A stretch of 64,000 nt of DNA from an uncultured Mollicutes bacterium (GTDB taxonomy: Bacteria > Bacillota_I > Bacilli_A > RFN20 > CAG-826), in contig CAMESG010000003.1 in the NCBI GenBank assembly GCA_945936135.1, positions 62,001-126,000 of the forward strand, read 5' to 3'. The stretch's first letter is position 1. Each line of letters opens with the position of its first letter. Of the stretch, positions 8,452 through 15,366 are shown in pieces. The notes below the pieces were generated by a model. It was not told the origin of the DNA. It searched no databases and saw only the letters and a program-made list of their open reading frames with translations. The position numbers were made by a program, and so were the translations under genes.

Positions 8452-8483
8452 CAAAAATCGGCCTAATGGCCGAAAATTTTTTA
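8452..8483. terminator. bidirectional hairpin terminator
   Basis: TCGGCC and GGCCGA (stem 8458-8473, TAAT loop) are flanked by T runs on both strands. It separates tRNA-Pro from the XRE-ImmA operon. Confidence 0.75.
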
Positions 8484-8522
8484 GAGAAAGATTTATCTTT
8501 TTTCTTTGGGGTCTCCGAAAAC

Positions 8523-8549
8523 AAAAAGCCCGGCGCTTTTACACCGAGC
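8523..8549 (-). terminator. terminator of tRNA-Pro
   Basis: An 8-bp stem (8528-8535 with 8542-8549, two G-T pairs) is followed on the minus strand by five T residues, a few bases after the tRNA 3' end. Confidence 0.65.
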
Positions 8550-8563
8550 AGATTTCCCATGAG

Positions 8564-8641
8564 TGGTCGGGATGATCGGATTCGAACCGATGGTCTTCTG
8601 CTCCCAAAGCAGACGCGATAACCAAGCTTCGCTACATCCCG
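8564..8641 (-). tRNA. tRNA-Pro (anticodon TGG)
   Basis: Acceptor arms CGGGATG and CATCCCG pair, the loop TTTGGGA carries anticodon TGG, the T arm holds GGTTCGAATCC, and CCA is encoded. Its 3' end faces the 5.2-8.4 kb accessory cluster. Confidence 0.95.
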
Positions 8642-8711
8642 AGCCACACTATTTTGAAGGTTCTACCCTCTTGGTGCAAGTAGAAAAAGATATTCGGGGA
8701 GGCTTCTCTTC

Positions 8712-11378
8712 CTAGTTTTCCTTCCGGCAGAGGAAATAGCCTCCTAATATAGCAAAGGCGAGCATGGCGACACTAAGGGTTATTAGCCAAGAAGCGCCGT
8801 TTCCTTGAGACCGCCGAGACGCGGAAAAGCGATTCGCCGAAAGAAGGTTACCCGTCGTCAAAACATCTCCGTTTGCATTGGCCCACGCCATTAAGCGTGC
8901 ATACTCGGAAGCGTACGCGGAATGTTCAGCAAACAAGGAGCGTTGATGATCATTCAAACCATTGAAGGCTTCTTTTGCTTTAACGTAATATCCATGCTCG
9001 CTGTCTGCGCAATAGCCAAGATTATCTTGATAATCCATGTGCATGAAATTGCGGATAAAAGACTCCAACCCAAGGCAATCTTCACTATGCCCAATATCGG
9101 TTTCTTGAACCGAAATCAAGGTAATGCGCTCAATATTTGCGCGCTTTCCCTTTTCTGTCTCGATCCGAATTTCCGTCATAGGAGAAGCGAATTTTACTTC
9201 ATAATCTCCGTATTCGGTTGTAAGGGCGACGTCCGATCCTCCACTTGCCGTTAACGAGACACTCGTGTCGCTGCCATAACTCTTCGCGCGGATTTTCATC
9301 GAGGTTACCTTATTCGGCGAAGTGATAATCAGAGAGCCATTCGTATTGCTAGAAGCAAGCCTTAAGCTATTATTCTCAATCGCGGTATATCCTTCTTTCG
9401 TAACCGTCAAACTACCAATCGGAGTTATGATTTCCCTGCCACTAGAATAATCCACCTTCAGAGCCTTCTCTTCTTCGAGGAGGACGGGACGATATGAGGC
9501 CGCCGTCACGTTAATCGTATACGTCGCGGAAACCGTCTTTCCATCCTCGACATACGTAACCACCACTTCTTTTTCGCCCATAGAATTCATATCGGGCGTC
9601 GAAATGGAAGTCGGGGTGACAGTTTTCTCGCTTCCATCACTATAGGATGCTTTGGCGATCAAGCCCGAAACATCGAACAGATCTCCTTGAACAAAGGATT
9701 TCTTCACGTTCGTGGTGTCTAAAACCAAAGAACTCAACGTTGGGGCGGCCGAAGACGTGTCAAAACGATAAAGATACGTCATCTCGCCGTTTGATATAGA
9801 TGAAACGTAAGGGCGGATTCCGTTGCCAGGATTGTAATAATACGTTCCGATGGTCCCTCCGTTTACGCTACCGTCTTGATTTAGTGCAAAAGAAGTTGAG
9901 TCGGTCGAAGAAAGAGCAATGTTCTTTGCCGCGGAGCTATAAACATAAGATCCGTTGTTCGCGAGGCGGAATCCAGATCCATCCCCTTCTACCGTAAAGA
10001 CGAGGCAGTCCTCTTTGGTGCCACCAATCCTGGCCCAATTGCTTTCAATCGACTTCACAAGATTGTCTGAAGATGTTCCCCAAACGACTTGCATCCCGTC
10101 TTTCAATGTGGACAAGGTCAAAGGGTCGTTTGATACCTCTCCTTCCGTGCTTTTCGCCTTTACAGACACCGCACAGGTCGCCGTATAAGTTTTCCCATCA
10201 ATCGTCGAAGAAGCCTTGATAGTCGCTTCACCTTCGCTTAACGGCGTAACCGTTACCGCAGATCCAGAATTCGTCACCGCGGAAGACAAGGAAACAACGC
10301 CGCTAGGCGTCACGTCCCAAGCGATAGAAGATCCATCGCTAGAAGTCGCGACAAGATTTTGAGCGCTGTCTCCAATGGTGAAACTCAACGAAGACTTATC
10401 AAGGGAGATCGATCCTTCCGCCGAAGAAGACCCGTAACTCGTATGGAAGATCTTATCCGCCCATTCCGGGTGATCGACAAAGGGATTCCGATTTCCTTGA
10501 AGCGTTTCAACCGCGTCCATGCGCTCTAGTTCTCTTGAAGACACCGGATCTTGGACGTGCCACTTCTGGAAAAGTGCCAAACTATAATCCGTCACATAGG
10601 GATTGCTCGTGGTGCAGGAACTCGTGAAATGAACGGCGCCATCCCCTGACGTCGCTTGGCACGTACCGCCGCCATAGCGGACGGCAAAGTACATGTAAAT
10701 CCTTGCGAAATCCCCTTTATATTGATCGGATGGTTCGAAAACTTTACTGACGTTAGGCTGTACTCCATTGATCGATTTCGGCGTTCCGAATTTGGAATAC
10801 CCATGCTCTTGCCAGGTGACGCCGTTCGTTGTTCGTTCAACCAACTCGTAAGTTTCCGAGGCGTTTGCCACTTCTCCAAACGCATAGTTGCTACGCGTCC
10901 CATTCACCTTGCCATCCGTTGGCATCAAATGAATGAGGTCGGAATAAGCAGGCTTGCGTTCGGAAAACCATGACTTCGGAACAGAATGTTCGCGGTTGAA
11001 CATGTCTCCAACTTGAGAGGAATTGCCACTATGATCACCAGACGAATAATCACACCCACCATAATAATCGATGATCTTGTTTCCATTCGTTCCTGGAACC
11101 GAGTCTGTTTTTTGGAAAGCGGCCCACAAGCCATTATAGCTAACCGTGTTGGCAGAACCGTCCGGAGCCTGGGTGATCTTCTCCTTCAAGGCCGAGACAA
11201 GCGTTGGACCGCCCGCCTCCAATTCGGAAGAATGAGAGGAGATCCAAGAATCCCAGTAGGTAAATGAGCTCGCGTTTGCTTCGATCGTTTCTTTTTGAAT
11301 CGAAAGCGTCGAGGCCGTCACGAGCCCAAACGAAAGGGCAATCAATGGTAGGACAATGCGCAAAGTATGGTGTTTCAT
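8712..11378 (-). CDS. large surface-anchored endonuclease I family nuclease with Ig-like domains
   Basis: The 888-residue secreted protein has a signal peptide ending near TASTLS and an endonuclease I (EndA/NucM-like) core with REHSVPKSWF and the HLMPTDGKVNGTRSNY stretch, where the catalytic and metal-binding His and Asn residues lie. An Ig-like BIG2 domain follows (SLDKSSLSFTIGDSAQNL), then a DUF-like beta domain, a BIG3 repeat (GEKEVVVTYVEDGKTVSAT) and a helical segment near the end. A transmembrane anchor and a short basic tail (GGYFLCRKEN) complete it. It probably degrades extracellular DNA at the cell surface for nutrition or defence. TATAAT sits 10 bases before the chosen ATG and 4 before an alternative ATG at 11384. 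No Shine-Dalgarno is present, so the mRNA is probably leaderless. Confidence 0.88.
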   Translation of the reverse strand: MKHHTLRIVLPLIALSFGLVTASTLSIQKETIEANASSFTYWDSWISSHSSELEAGGPTLVSALKEKITQAPDGSANTVSYNGLWAAFQKTDSVPGTNGNKIIDYYGGCDYSSGDHSGNSSQVGDMFNREHSVPKSWFSERKPAYSDLIHLMPTDGKVNGTRSNYAFGEVANASETYELVERTTNGVTWQEHGYSKFGTPKSINGVQPNVSKVFEPSDQYKGDFARIYMYFAVRYGGGTCQATSGDGAVHFTSSCTTSNPYVTDYSLALFQKWHVQDPVSSRELERMDAVETLQGNRNPFVDHPEWADKIFHTSYGSSSAEGSISLDKSSLSFTIGDSAQNLVATSSDGSSIAWDVTPSGVVSLSSAVTNSGSAVTVTPLSEGEATIKASSTIDGKTYTATCAVSVKAKSTEGEVSNDPLTLSTLKDGMQVVWGTSSDNLVKSIESNWARIGGTKEDCLVFTVEGDGSGFRLANNGSYVYSSAAKNIALSSTDSTSFALNQDGSVNGGTIGTYYYNPGNGIRPYVSSISNGEMTYLYRFDTSSAAPTLSSLVLDTTNVKKSFVQGDLFDVSGLIAKASYSDGSEKTVTPTSISTPDMNSMGEKEVVVTYVEDGKTVSATYTINVTAASYRPVLLEEEKALKVDYSSGREIITPIGSLTVTKEGYTAIENNSLRLASSNTNGSLIITSPNKVTSMKIRAKSYGSDTSVSLTASGGSDVALTTEYGDYEVKFASPMTEIRIETEKGKRANIERITLISVQETDIGHSEDCLGLESFIRNFMHMDYQDNLGYCADSEHGYYVKAKEAFNGLNDHQRSLFAEHSAYASEYARLMAWANANGDVLTTGNLLSANRFSASRRSQGNGASWLITLSVAMLAFAILGGYFLCRKEN

Positions 11379-11410
11379 AAGCATCTACATTATAAAGAAA
11401 GTTTCTTTCT

Positions 11411-11797
11411 TTGAGCAAAAGAAACTTGCCAAAGCAAGAAAAAGCATCCCGATTCGGAATGCTTCTTTTGTTCTACTGGCGTGCCCAGAAGGTTCTAGCC
11501 CAAGTCGACGTTTGGAACGTCTACAGCGCCGCGGTTATCGCCGACAACGGCAAGATGTGCTATCGCTTCGACCACGACATCGACCTACCCTACGAGTGCG
11601 AATTATCGGAACTCGTATACGCGATACGCAAATTGTGGGACGAATGCCCACCGACACGTGAAGGCCTCTTTGATGAGTCCGGGGAAGCGCTCACAAACGT
11701 AAATCAAGGAGAGACCATTATCGCGACATTCGGCATCTTAACCGACTACAACGACTTCATCGTAGGCACGGTTGAGAAATTAGAGCGCGTGATATAA
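11411..11797 (+). CDS. hypothetical protein of a decayed mobile element, 5' part uncertain
   Basis: The open frame covers 128 codons, but only the part from about 11510 (VDVWNVYSAAVIADNGKMCY) onwards looks like a natural protein. It is acidic, with a Trp/Tyr-rich core, and ends GTVEKLERVI. The first 30 codons run across an att-like repeat at 11477, so the original start may have been cut away on integration or deletion. I do not recognise the family. The gene is followed by small genes typical of phage or plasmid modules. Confidence 0.4.
   Translation: MSKRNLPKQEKASRFGMLLLFYWRAQKVLAQVDVWNVYSAAVIADNGKMCYRFDHDIDLPYECELSELVYAIRKLWDECPPTREGLFDESGEALTNVNQGETIIATFGILTDYNDFIVGTVEKLERVI
11477..11492 (-). 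repeat. att-like copy of the tRNA-Arg 3' end
   Basis: TGGCGTGCCCAGAAGG matches the first 16 plus-strand bases of the tRNA-Arg 3' end at 13414 (TGGCGCGCCCGGAGGG) at 13 positions, in the same orientation and including the CCA triplet. It would be the far end of an element integrated in the tRNA gene. Confidence 0.4.
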
Positions 11798-11823
11798 CAG
11801 AAGCCTCCAAGGAGGATTAAGCG

Positions 11824-12036
11824 ATGGCGTCATACCAAAGGCGCAAGGCCGCACTCGCGGAGGCGAAGGCTTTCAACGAGAAACTGCCCGACCGCGTGAA
11901 GCAATTCATACGATTGCTGGAAATCGGAGGGGACGAGGAGCAAATCGAAGGCCCCAAGAAGAACATCGTCAAAATGCTTCGCTTCGAGCAGGAACTCGAA
12001 TACTCGAAGCGCATACGAGGCGAACGGCAATGCTGA
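11824..12036 (+). CDS. 70-residue helical protein of the mobile element
   Basis: It has a strong ribosome site (AAGGAGGATTAAGCG). The product is highly charged and predicted all-helical (RRKAALAEAKAFNEKLPDRV, then KKNIVKMLRFEQELEYSKRI). It overlaps the next small gene by 7 bases, as in compact phage modules. Function unknown. Confidence 0.55.
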   Translation: MASYQRRKAALAEAKAFNEKLPDRVKQFIRLLEIGGDEEQIEGPKKNIVKMLRFEQELEYSKRIRGERQC

Positions 12037-12161
12037 ATGAACAACTTCTCGACTACGTCCGCGATGGTTTGGAGAAAGGCCTCGACCCGAAGGATTTCGC
12101 GAACTTCAACACCTATTGCGATCGGATCAAAGCCAAGCAAGAAGGAACGCCCCGCGCCTAA
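12030..12161 (+). CDS. 43-residue small protein of the mobile element
   Basis: ATG at 12030 overlaps the end of the preceding gene. The product reads MLNEQLLDYVRDGLEKG...DPKDFANFNTYCDRI and ends TPRA at a TAA that is part of the following hairpin. It is acidic and helical, with no recognised family. Translational coupling to its neighbour supports it as real. Confidence 0.5.
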   Translation: MLNEQLLDYVRDGLEKGLDPKDFANFNTYCDRIKAKQEGTPRA

Positions 12162-12176
12162 AAGGCGGGCGTTTTC
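12148..12176 (+). terminator. terminator after the small mobile-element genes
   Basis: CGCC...CGCCT and AGGCG...GGCG form an imperfect stem around AAA and are followed by TTTT. Confidence 0.5.
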
Positions 12177-12243
12177 CGCGTTATGGAAAGACGGCACGGA
12201 AGAAAAATTGACAAGGTAAAGAAAATAGAGGAACATTCAAAAA

Positions 12244-12504
12244 ATGAAATACAAGATGTACACCTTCCATTATGTGGATAGGAAAGAGGGGGAGAAGTTC
12301 GGTATATTCGCAAGGGAGAGAAAGACAGCGGACGAGATCGCGCAAACGGCAAACAAATTCCAAGGCTACAACATGAAACCCAGAATATTCCGCTTCAAAA
12401 CGCCGTTCGAGACCAATTGCCCGCCATACGAACTAGAACAAGCACAACTGGAATGCGCTCAAGAAACAAAAACGGCAAGAAACAAAGGCAAAGGGGAAAA
12501 CTGA
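12244..12504 (+). CDS. 86-residue hypothetical protein of the mobile element
   Basis: The product starts MKYKMYTFHYVDRKEGEKF, has a basic middle (FARERKTADEIAQTANKF) and a lysine-rich tail. Its stop overlaps the start of the next frame (TGATG). There is only a weak AGGAAC-type site upstream. No family is recognised. Its strand and spacing fit the same module as the genes before it. Confidence 0.45.
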   Translation: MKYKMYTFHYVDRKEGEKFGIFARERKTADEIAQTANKFQGYNMKPRIFRFKTPFETNCPPYELEQAQLECAQETKTARNKGKGEN

Positions 12505-12596
12505 TGCCGAGGAAGAAAGCGATCGGAAGGCCAAGGAAATACAAAACGGAAGCCGAAGCAGCGGCCGCGAAAAATGTTAATTGTCAGTTGATGTGA
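12504..12596 (+). pseudogene. truncated AT-hook-like small protein
   Basis: ATG overlaps the preceding stop. The first 20 residues (MPRKKAIGRPRKYKTEAEA) look like the start of small phage or plasmid DNA-binding proteins with a GRPRK AT-hook. The frame then enters unrelated sequence and stops after 30 codons, so the gene was cut by the rearrangement that also removed the start of the integrase. Confidence 0.45.
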
Positions 12597-12726
12597 AACG
12601 TTTGAGAAGCCTCGGGCATCTGACCTCGCCAGTATCATCCATCAGTTTCTGGAGATCGGCAATCTCGGCTTCGTTTGGCGACATCAAGCCGAGGGCCATC
12701 CGCTTGGTTTTGTTGCATTTAAGCAT
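12577..12726 (-). CDS. 49-residue small protein on the opposite strand
   Basis: ATG at 12726 is preceded by GGGAGG at good spacing. The product MLKCNKTKRMALGLMSPNEA continues with a predicted helix (EIADLQKLMDDTGEV) and ends KRFTSTDN. It lies antisense to the junction between the truncated AT-hook frame and the integrase remnant. It could itself be a fragment. Function unknown. Confidence 0.35.
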   Translation of the reverse strand: MLKCNKTKRMALGLMSPNEAEIADLQKLMDDTGEVRCPRLLKRFTSTDN

Positions 12727-12738
12727 CCATCGCCTCCC

Positions 12739-13332
12739 TTGGGCGGCGAGGTCAACAAGTTGCTGAACTCGATACCGAAGGACCACATCGACTACCCCGT
12801 GTTCTCCCTCTTCTGCTACCTCGGTTGCCGTTTAGGCGAGTTCTTGGGGCTTCAATGGAAGTGCCTTGACGAGAATGCAAAGAGCATCGCGATATGCCAG
12901 CAGATCATCTACCTAAACGGAATCCCCGTGCTATCCGATGAGCTCAAAACGAACGAGTCGTACAGGGTCGACGCGCTCGACCAAGATACCTTCGATTTGC
13001 TAATGAGGCACAAAGCAACGCTCAACAACCCGAAGCCCGATGATTTCATCTTCCCTTCGCCTCTCGGCTAGACAAAACCATATTCGCGAACCGATTTCCG
13101 AAGTAAGTTCTACATGAGGGCGAAGCAGACTGGCTTGCCGAAAATCGTCCCTCACGGAGTAAGGCACGCCAAGGCCACGGAATTGGCTTCCGTTTGCGAG
13201 GACACTCGGGAGATGGCGGTCGTCGCCAAATTCTTGTGGCATTCCCCTTCGATGTTCATCAACGCATACGTGAACAAGGAAAGCGTGTCGCAGGCGGACC
13301 TGATCAACAGGCTAAAAACGAAGACCGCTTGA
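12739..13332 (+). pseudogene. tyrosine recombinase (phage-type integrase), 5'-truncated with an in-frame stop
   Basis: The catalytic half is readable. CRLGEFLGLQW carries Arg I, HGVRHAKATEL is the HxxR box, WHSPSMFINAYVN includes the His/Trp position and the nucleophilic Tyr, and the frame ends at TGA 13332. A TAG at 13069-13071 interrupts the frame without a frame change, and the N-terminal arm- and core-binding regions are absent. The gene ends 80 bases from the 3' end of tRNA-Arg, the classic position of an integrase next to its att site. The recombinase is dead, so the element is fixed. Confidence 0.85.
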
Positions 13333-13377
13333 CAAGCGGTTTTCCGAAAACTTCACAAACAGCTACACACTTACTAT

Positions 13378-13408
13378 TTAAAAACCCCGATAAAATCGGG
13401 GATTTTTA
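13378..13408. terminator. bidirectional terminator between integrase remnant and tRNA-Arg
   Basis: CCCCGAT and ATCGGGG pair around AAA, with A/T runs on both sides. It can terminate the tRNA transcript on the minus strand and the integrase on the plus strand. Confidence 0.85.
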
Positions 13409-13413
13409 TTATG

Positions 13414-13490
13414 TGGCGCGCCCGGAGGGACTCGAACCCGCAACCCCCAGATTCGTAGTCTGGTACTCTATCCAGTTGAGCTACGGGCGC
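13414..13490 (-). tRNA. tRNA-Arg (anticodon ACG)
   Basis: Acceptor GCGCCCG pairs with CGGGCGC, loop CTACGAA carries anticodon ACG (A34 read as inosine), the T arm has GGTTCGAGTCC, and CCA is encoded. It is the probable integration site of the element on its left. Confidence 0.95.
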
Positions 13491-13711
13491 ATCCAACTGC
13501 CTTTCGACAGCGCGAATAATATAGTATAGAAGAAGAAGACGCGCAACTACTTTTTTCGCGGTTCCACATCTCCAGGAAATAAGGGTCATCTTTTCTCCAT
13601 CGAAGGGAATTTTATCCGCGGAAAACAGACGATAAAGCAGCAAAAACAGGAAGATCTCTAAAACCGACAAAGAAAGGATCAGTTTGCAAAGCGATCCCCC
13701 AAGCGAATAAG

Positions 13712-13739
13712 AAAAAGGTTCGACGACAAGCATCGAACC
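13712..13739 (-). terminator. terminator of tRNA-Cys
   Basis: GGTTCGA and TCGAACC pair around TGCTTGTCG and are followed on the minus strand by TTTTT, just after the tRNA-Cys 3' end. Confidence 0.75.
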
Positions 13740-13750
13740 GATTCTTTCGT

Positions 13751-13824
13751 TGGAGCATCCGGCCGGATTTGAACCGACGGTAAGGGAGTTGCAGTCCCTG
13801 GCCTTACCACTTGGCTACGGATGC
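13751..13824 (-). tRNA. tRNA-Cys (anticodon GCA)
   Basis: Acceptor GCATCCG/CGGATGC, loop CTGCAAC with anticodon GCA, T loop GGTTCAAATCC and encoded CCA. Confidence 0.95.
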
Positions 13825-13941
13825 GCAAGAAGCATTATAGGAGGATGCGCCTTGCCCTTCAAGACAAAAGATAGCGGTCCTGGAAAGAAACGGTTTCAAA
13901 ATCATTCGAAGTGGCGCACAATTCTTCCGAACAAAATCGTT

Positions 13942-14643
13942 ATGTATCAAAAAGAAGAACACCTCACCACCAAATACTGCAACGCGTATCGCGAATTAAA
14001 CCTCACATCATTGGCGCTTCTTTGCCAAGAAGCCGCGATCGAAGACGTTGAACGCATGGGCTACGATCGAAGCTTCACCTTGGATCGCGGCCTCCTTTGG
14101 GTCATCGCCAAGCAGCACTTCGACATCATCCGCATGCCAAAATACGAAGAAAAAATCTTCGTTCAAACCTATCCTGGCAAGCGCCTTGGGCCCTTCTTCC
14201 TCCGCCACTATCGCATCATGGACGTCGGCCATAACCTCTTGATCAAAGGCGTATCCGTTTGGTGCTTGATCCAAGCCGACACCCGTTCGATCACCACGCT
14301 GGAAAAAGCAAACATCCAGATTCCCATCGAAGCCATGGGCGGAGAACTGGACTTCCCGAAAGGCCTTCCTCCGTTTGAAGGAGGCATTCAAACGTCCATT
14401 GAGGCTAAGTACTCCATGTGCGATGTCAACGGCCATCTCAACAACACCAAATATTTTGACTTCACCTGCGACCTCATCCCTTTGGACTATCAGAAAAACA
14501 ACGTTCCCGTTTCTGCCGACATCCATTACAAAAAGGAAATTCCTCTTGGAACAAAGGTGGAATTCTCTTATGGGAAAGACGGAGATGGGTATCGCTTCTC
14601 CGGCACGAATTTCGATTTAAAAATCAATTACCGTTCTCGGTAA
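13942..14643 (+). CDS. acyl-ACP thioesterase family protein
   Basis: This is a 233-residue double hot-dog thioesterase. The first hot-dog starts KYCNAYRELNLTSLALLCQE and contains GLLWVIAKQHFDI. The second has SMCDVNGHLNNTKYFDF, where the Asn-x-His-x-x-Asn pattern marks the catalytic site of bacterial FatA/FatB-like enzymes. It releases fatty acids from acyl carrier protein in the cytosol. The start at 13942 is chosen because homology begins there. No Shine-Dalgarno is visible, and the frame stays open upstream through non-homologous sequence. It is the only gene between tRNA-Cys and a broken membrane gene, and no terminator is seen. Confidence 0.85.
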   Translation: MYQKEEHLTTKYCNAYRELNLTSLALLCQEAAIEDVERMGYDRSFTLDRGLLWVIAKQHFDIIRMPKYEEKIFVQTYPGKRLGPFFLRHYRIMDVGHNLLIKGVSVWCLIQADTRSITTLEKANIQIPIEAMGGELDFPKGLPPFEGGIQTSIEAKYSMCDVNGHLNNTKYFDFTCDLIPLDYQKNNVPVSADIHYKKEIPLGTKVEFSYGKDGDGYRFSGTNFDLKINYRSR

Positions 14644-14652
14644 TCCAATGCA

Positions 14653-15342
14653 TTAATCTTGCAAATCCCGAATATCAGGATTGATTTCGTTCGGCTTTTC
14701 TTTGCTCTTCTTTATTGCTTTGATGAGCAAAAGGATGCCAAGAAAAAGGATAAAAAACAAAGACGACCGCGCCAGTTGCCGCGTTCAAGGCGCTGGCTTT
14801 TTGAACGTCCATCTCGTCAAAGGAAACAAGCATCGAACGTTGAAGGGTCAACACGGCCGCTGCGACTTCCGCATAACCGATCGTCCGTATGGAAGAGAAA
14901 CGCAAAGAAGGTTGTCGCTTTGCTTTGACCACCCTATGAATGGCAAACCCAAACTTCAAGAAAATGTAGGCGGCAACCGTAATCATGAGAATCGTCCCAT
15001 GCTTCGACACCATGTTTTGGGACAAACTCAAAAAATGGGTCAAACTCAAGACAAGAGCGAGAACAAGGAGCATGCATCCTGTTAAAACGCAATGTCTTTT
15101 TCTCGTTCTTCCTTGCGAAGGAGAACGCAGACAAACCTCATTCCGGCGAGCAAGACATAGAAAACGGACATCGCATAGAAATAGGCAGATTGATTCGCGA
15201 TCCCTAACATAAGGTGCAATAAGGCGAAAAGGAGGTTCAAAACCAACGAACAGACGGCAAGAAAAAGGACCCGATTGGATAAACAACATCGTCCGAGTTT
15301 ATGCTTGGTAAGCCAAGTTTCAAATCGGTCTTTGAAATTCAT
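14653..15342 (-). pseudogene. multispanning membrane protein with two homopolymer frameshifts
   Basis: The start at 15342 gives MNFKDRFETWLTKHKLG and two hydrophobic segments (FLAVCSLVLNLLFALLHLML, SVFYVLLAGMRFVCVLL). One missing base in a 5-base run (15097-15101) shifts the frame. Restored, the protein continues with CMLLVLALVLSLTHFLSL, GTILMITVAAYIFLKFGF and ASALNAATGAVVFVF. A second run of six (14752-14757) causes another shift; after correction the end reads LFLGILLLIKAIKK...DIRDLQD with TAA at 14653. About 229 residues and six membrane spans are expected. The family is a conserved but uncharacterised Bacillota membrane protein type (recalled, not searched). Both lesions in homopolymers make sequencing error a live alternative. 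Confidence 0.65.
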
Positions 15343-15366
15343 CGAAAGGGTCCTATCAGGTAGCTT

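Noticed and set aside
13500-13733. Small membrane protein between tRNA-Arg and tRNA-Cys
   Set aside because: The apparent start lies inside the tRNA-Cys terminator hairpin, there is no ribosome site, and the frame runs into the tRNA-Arg gene.
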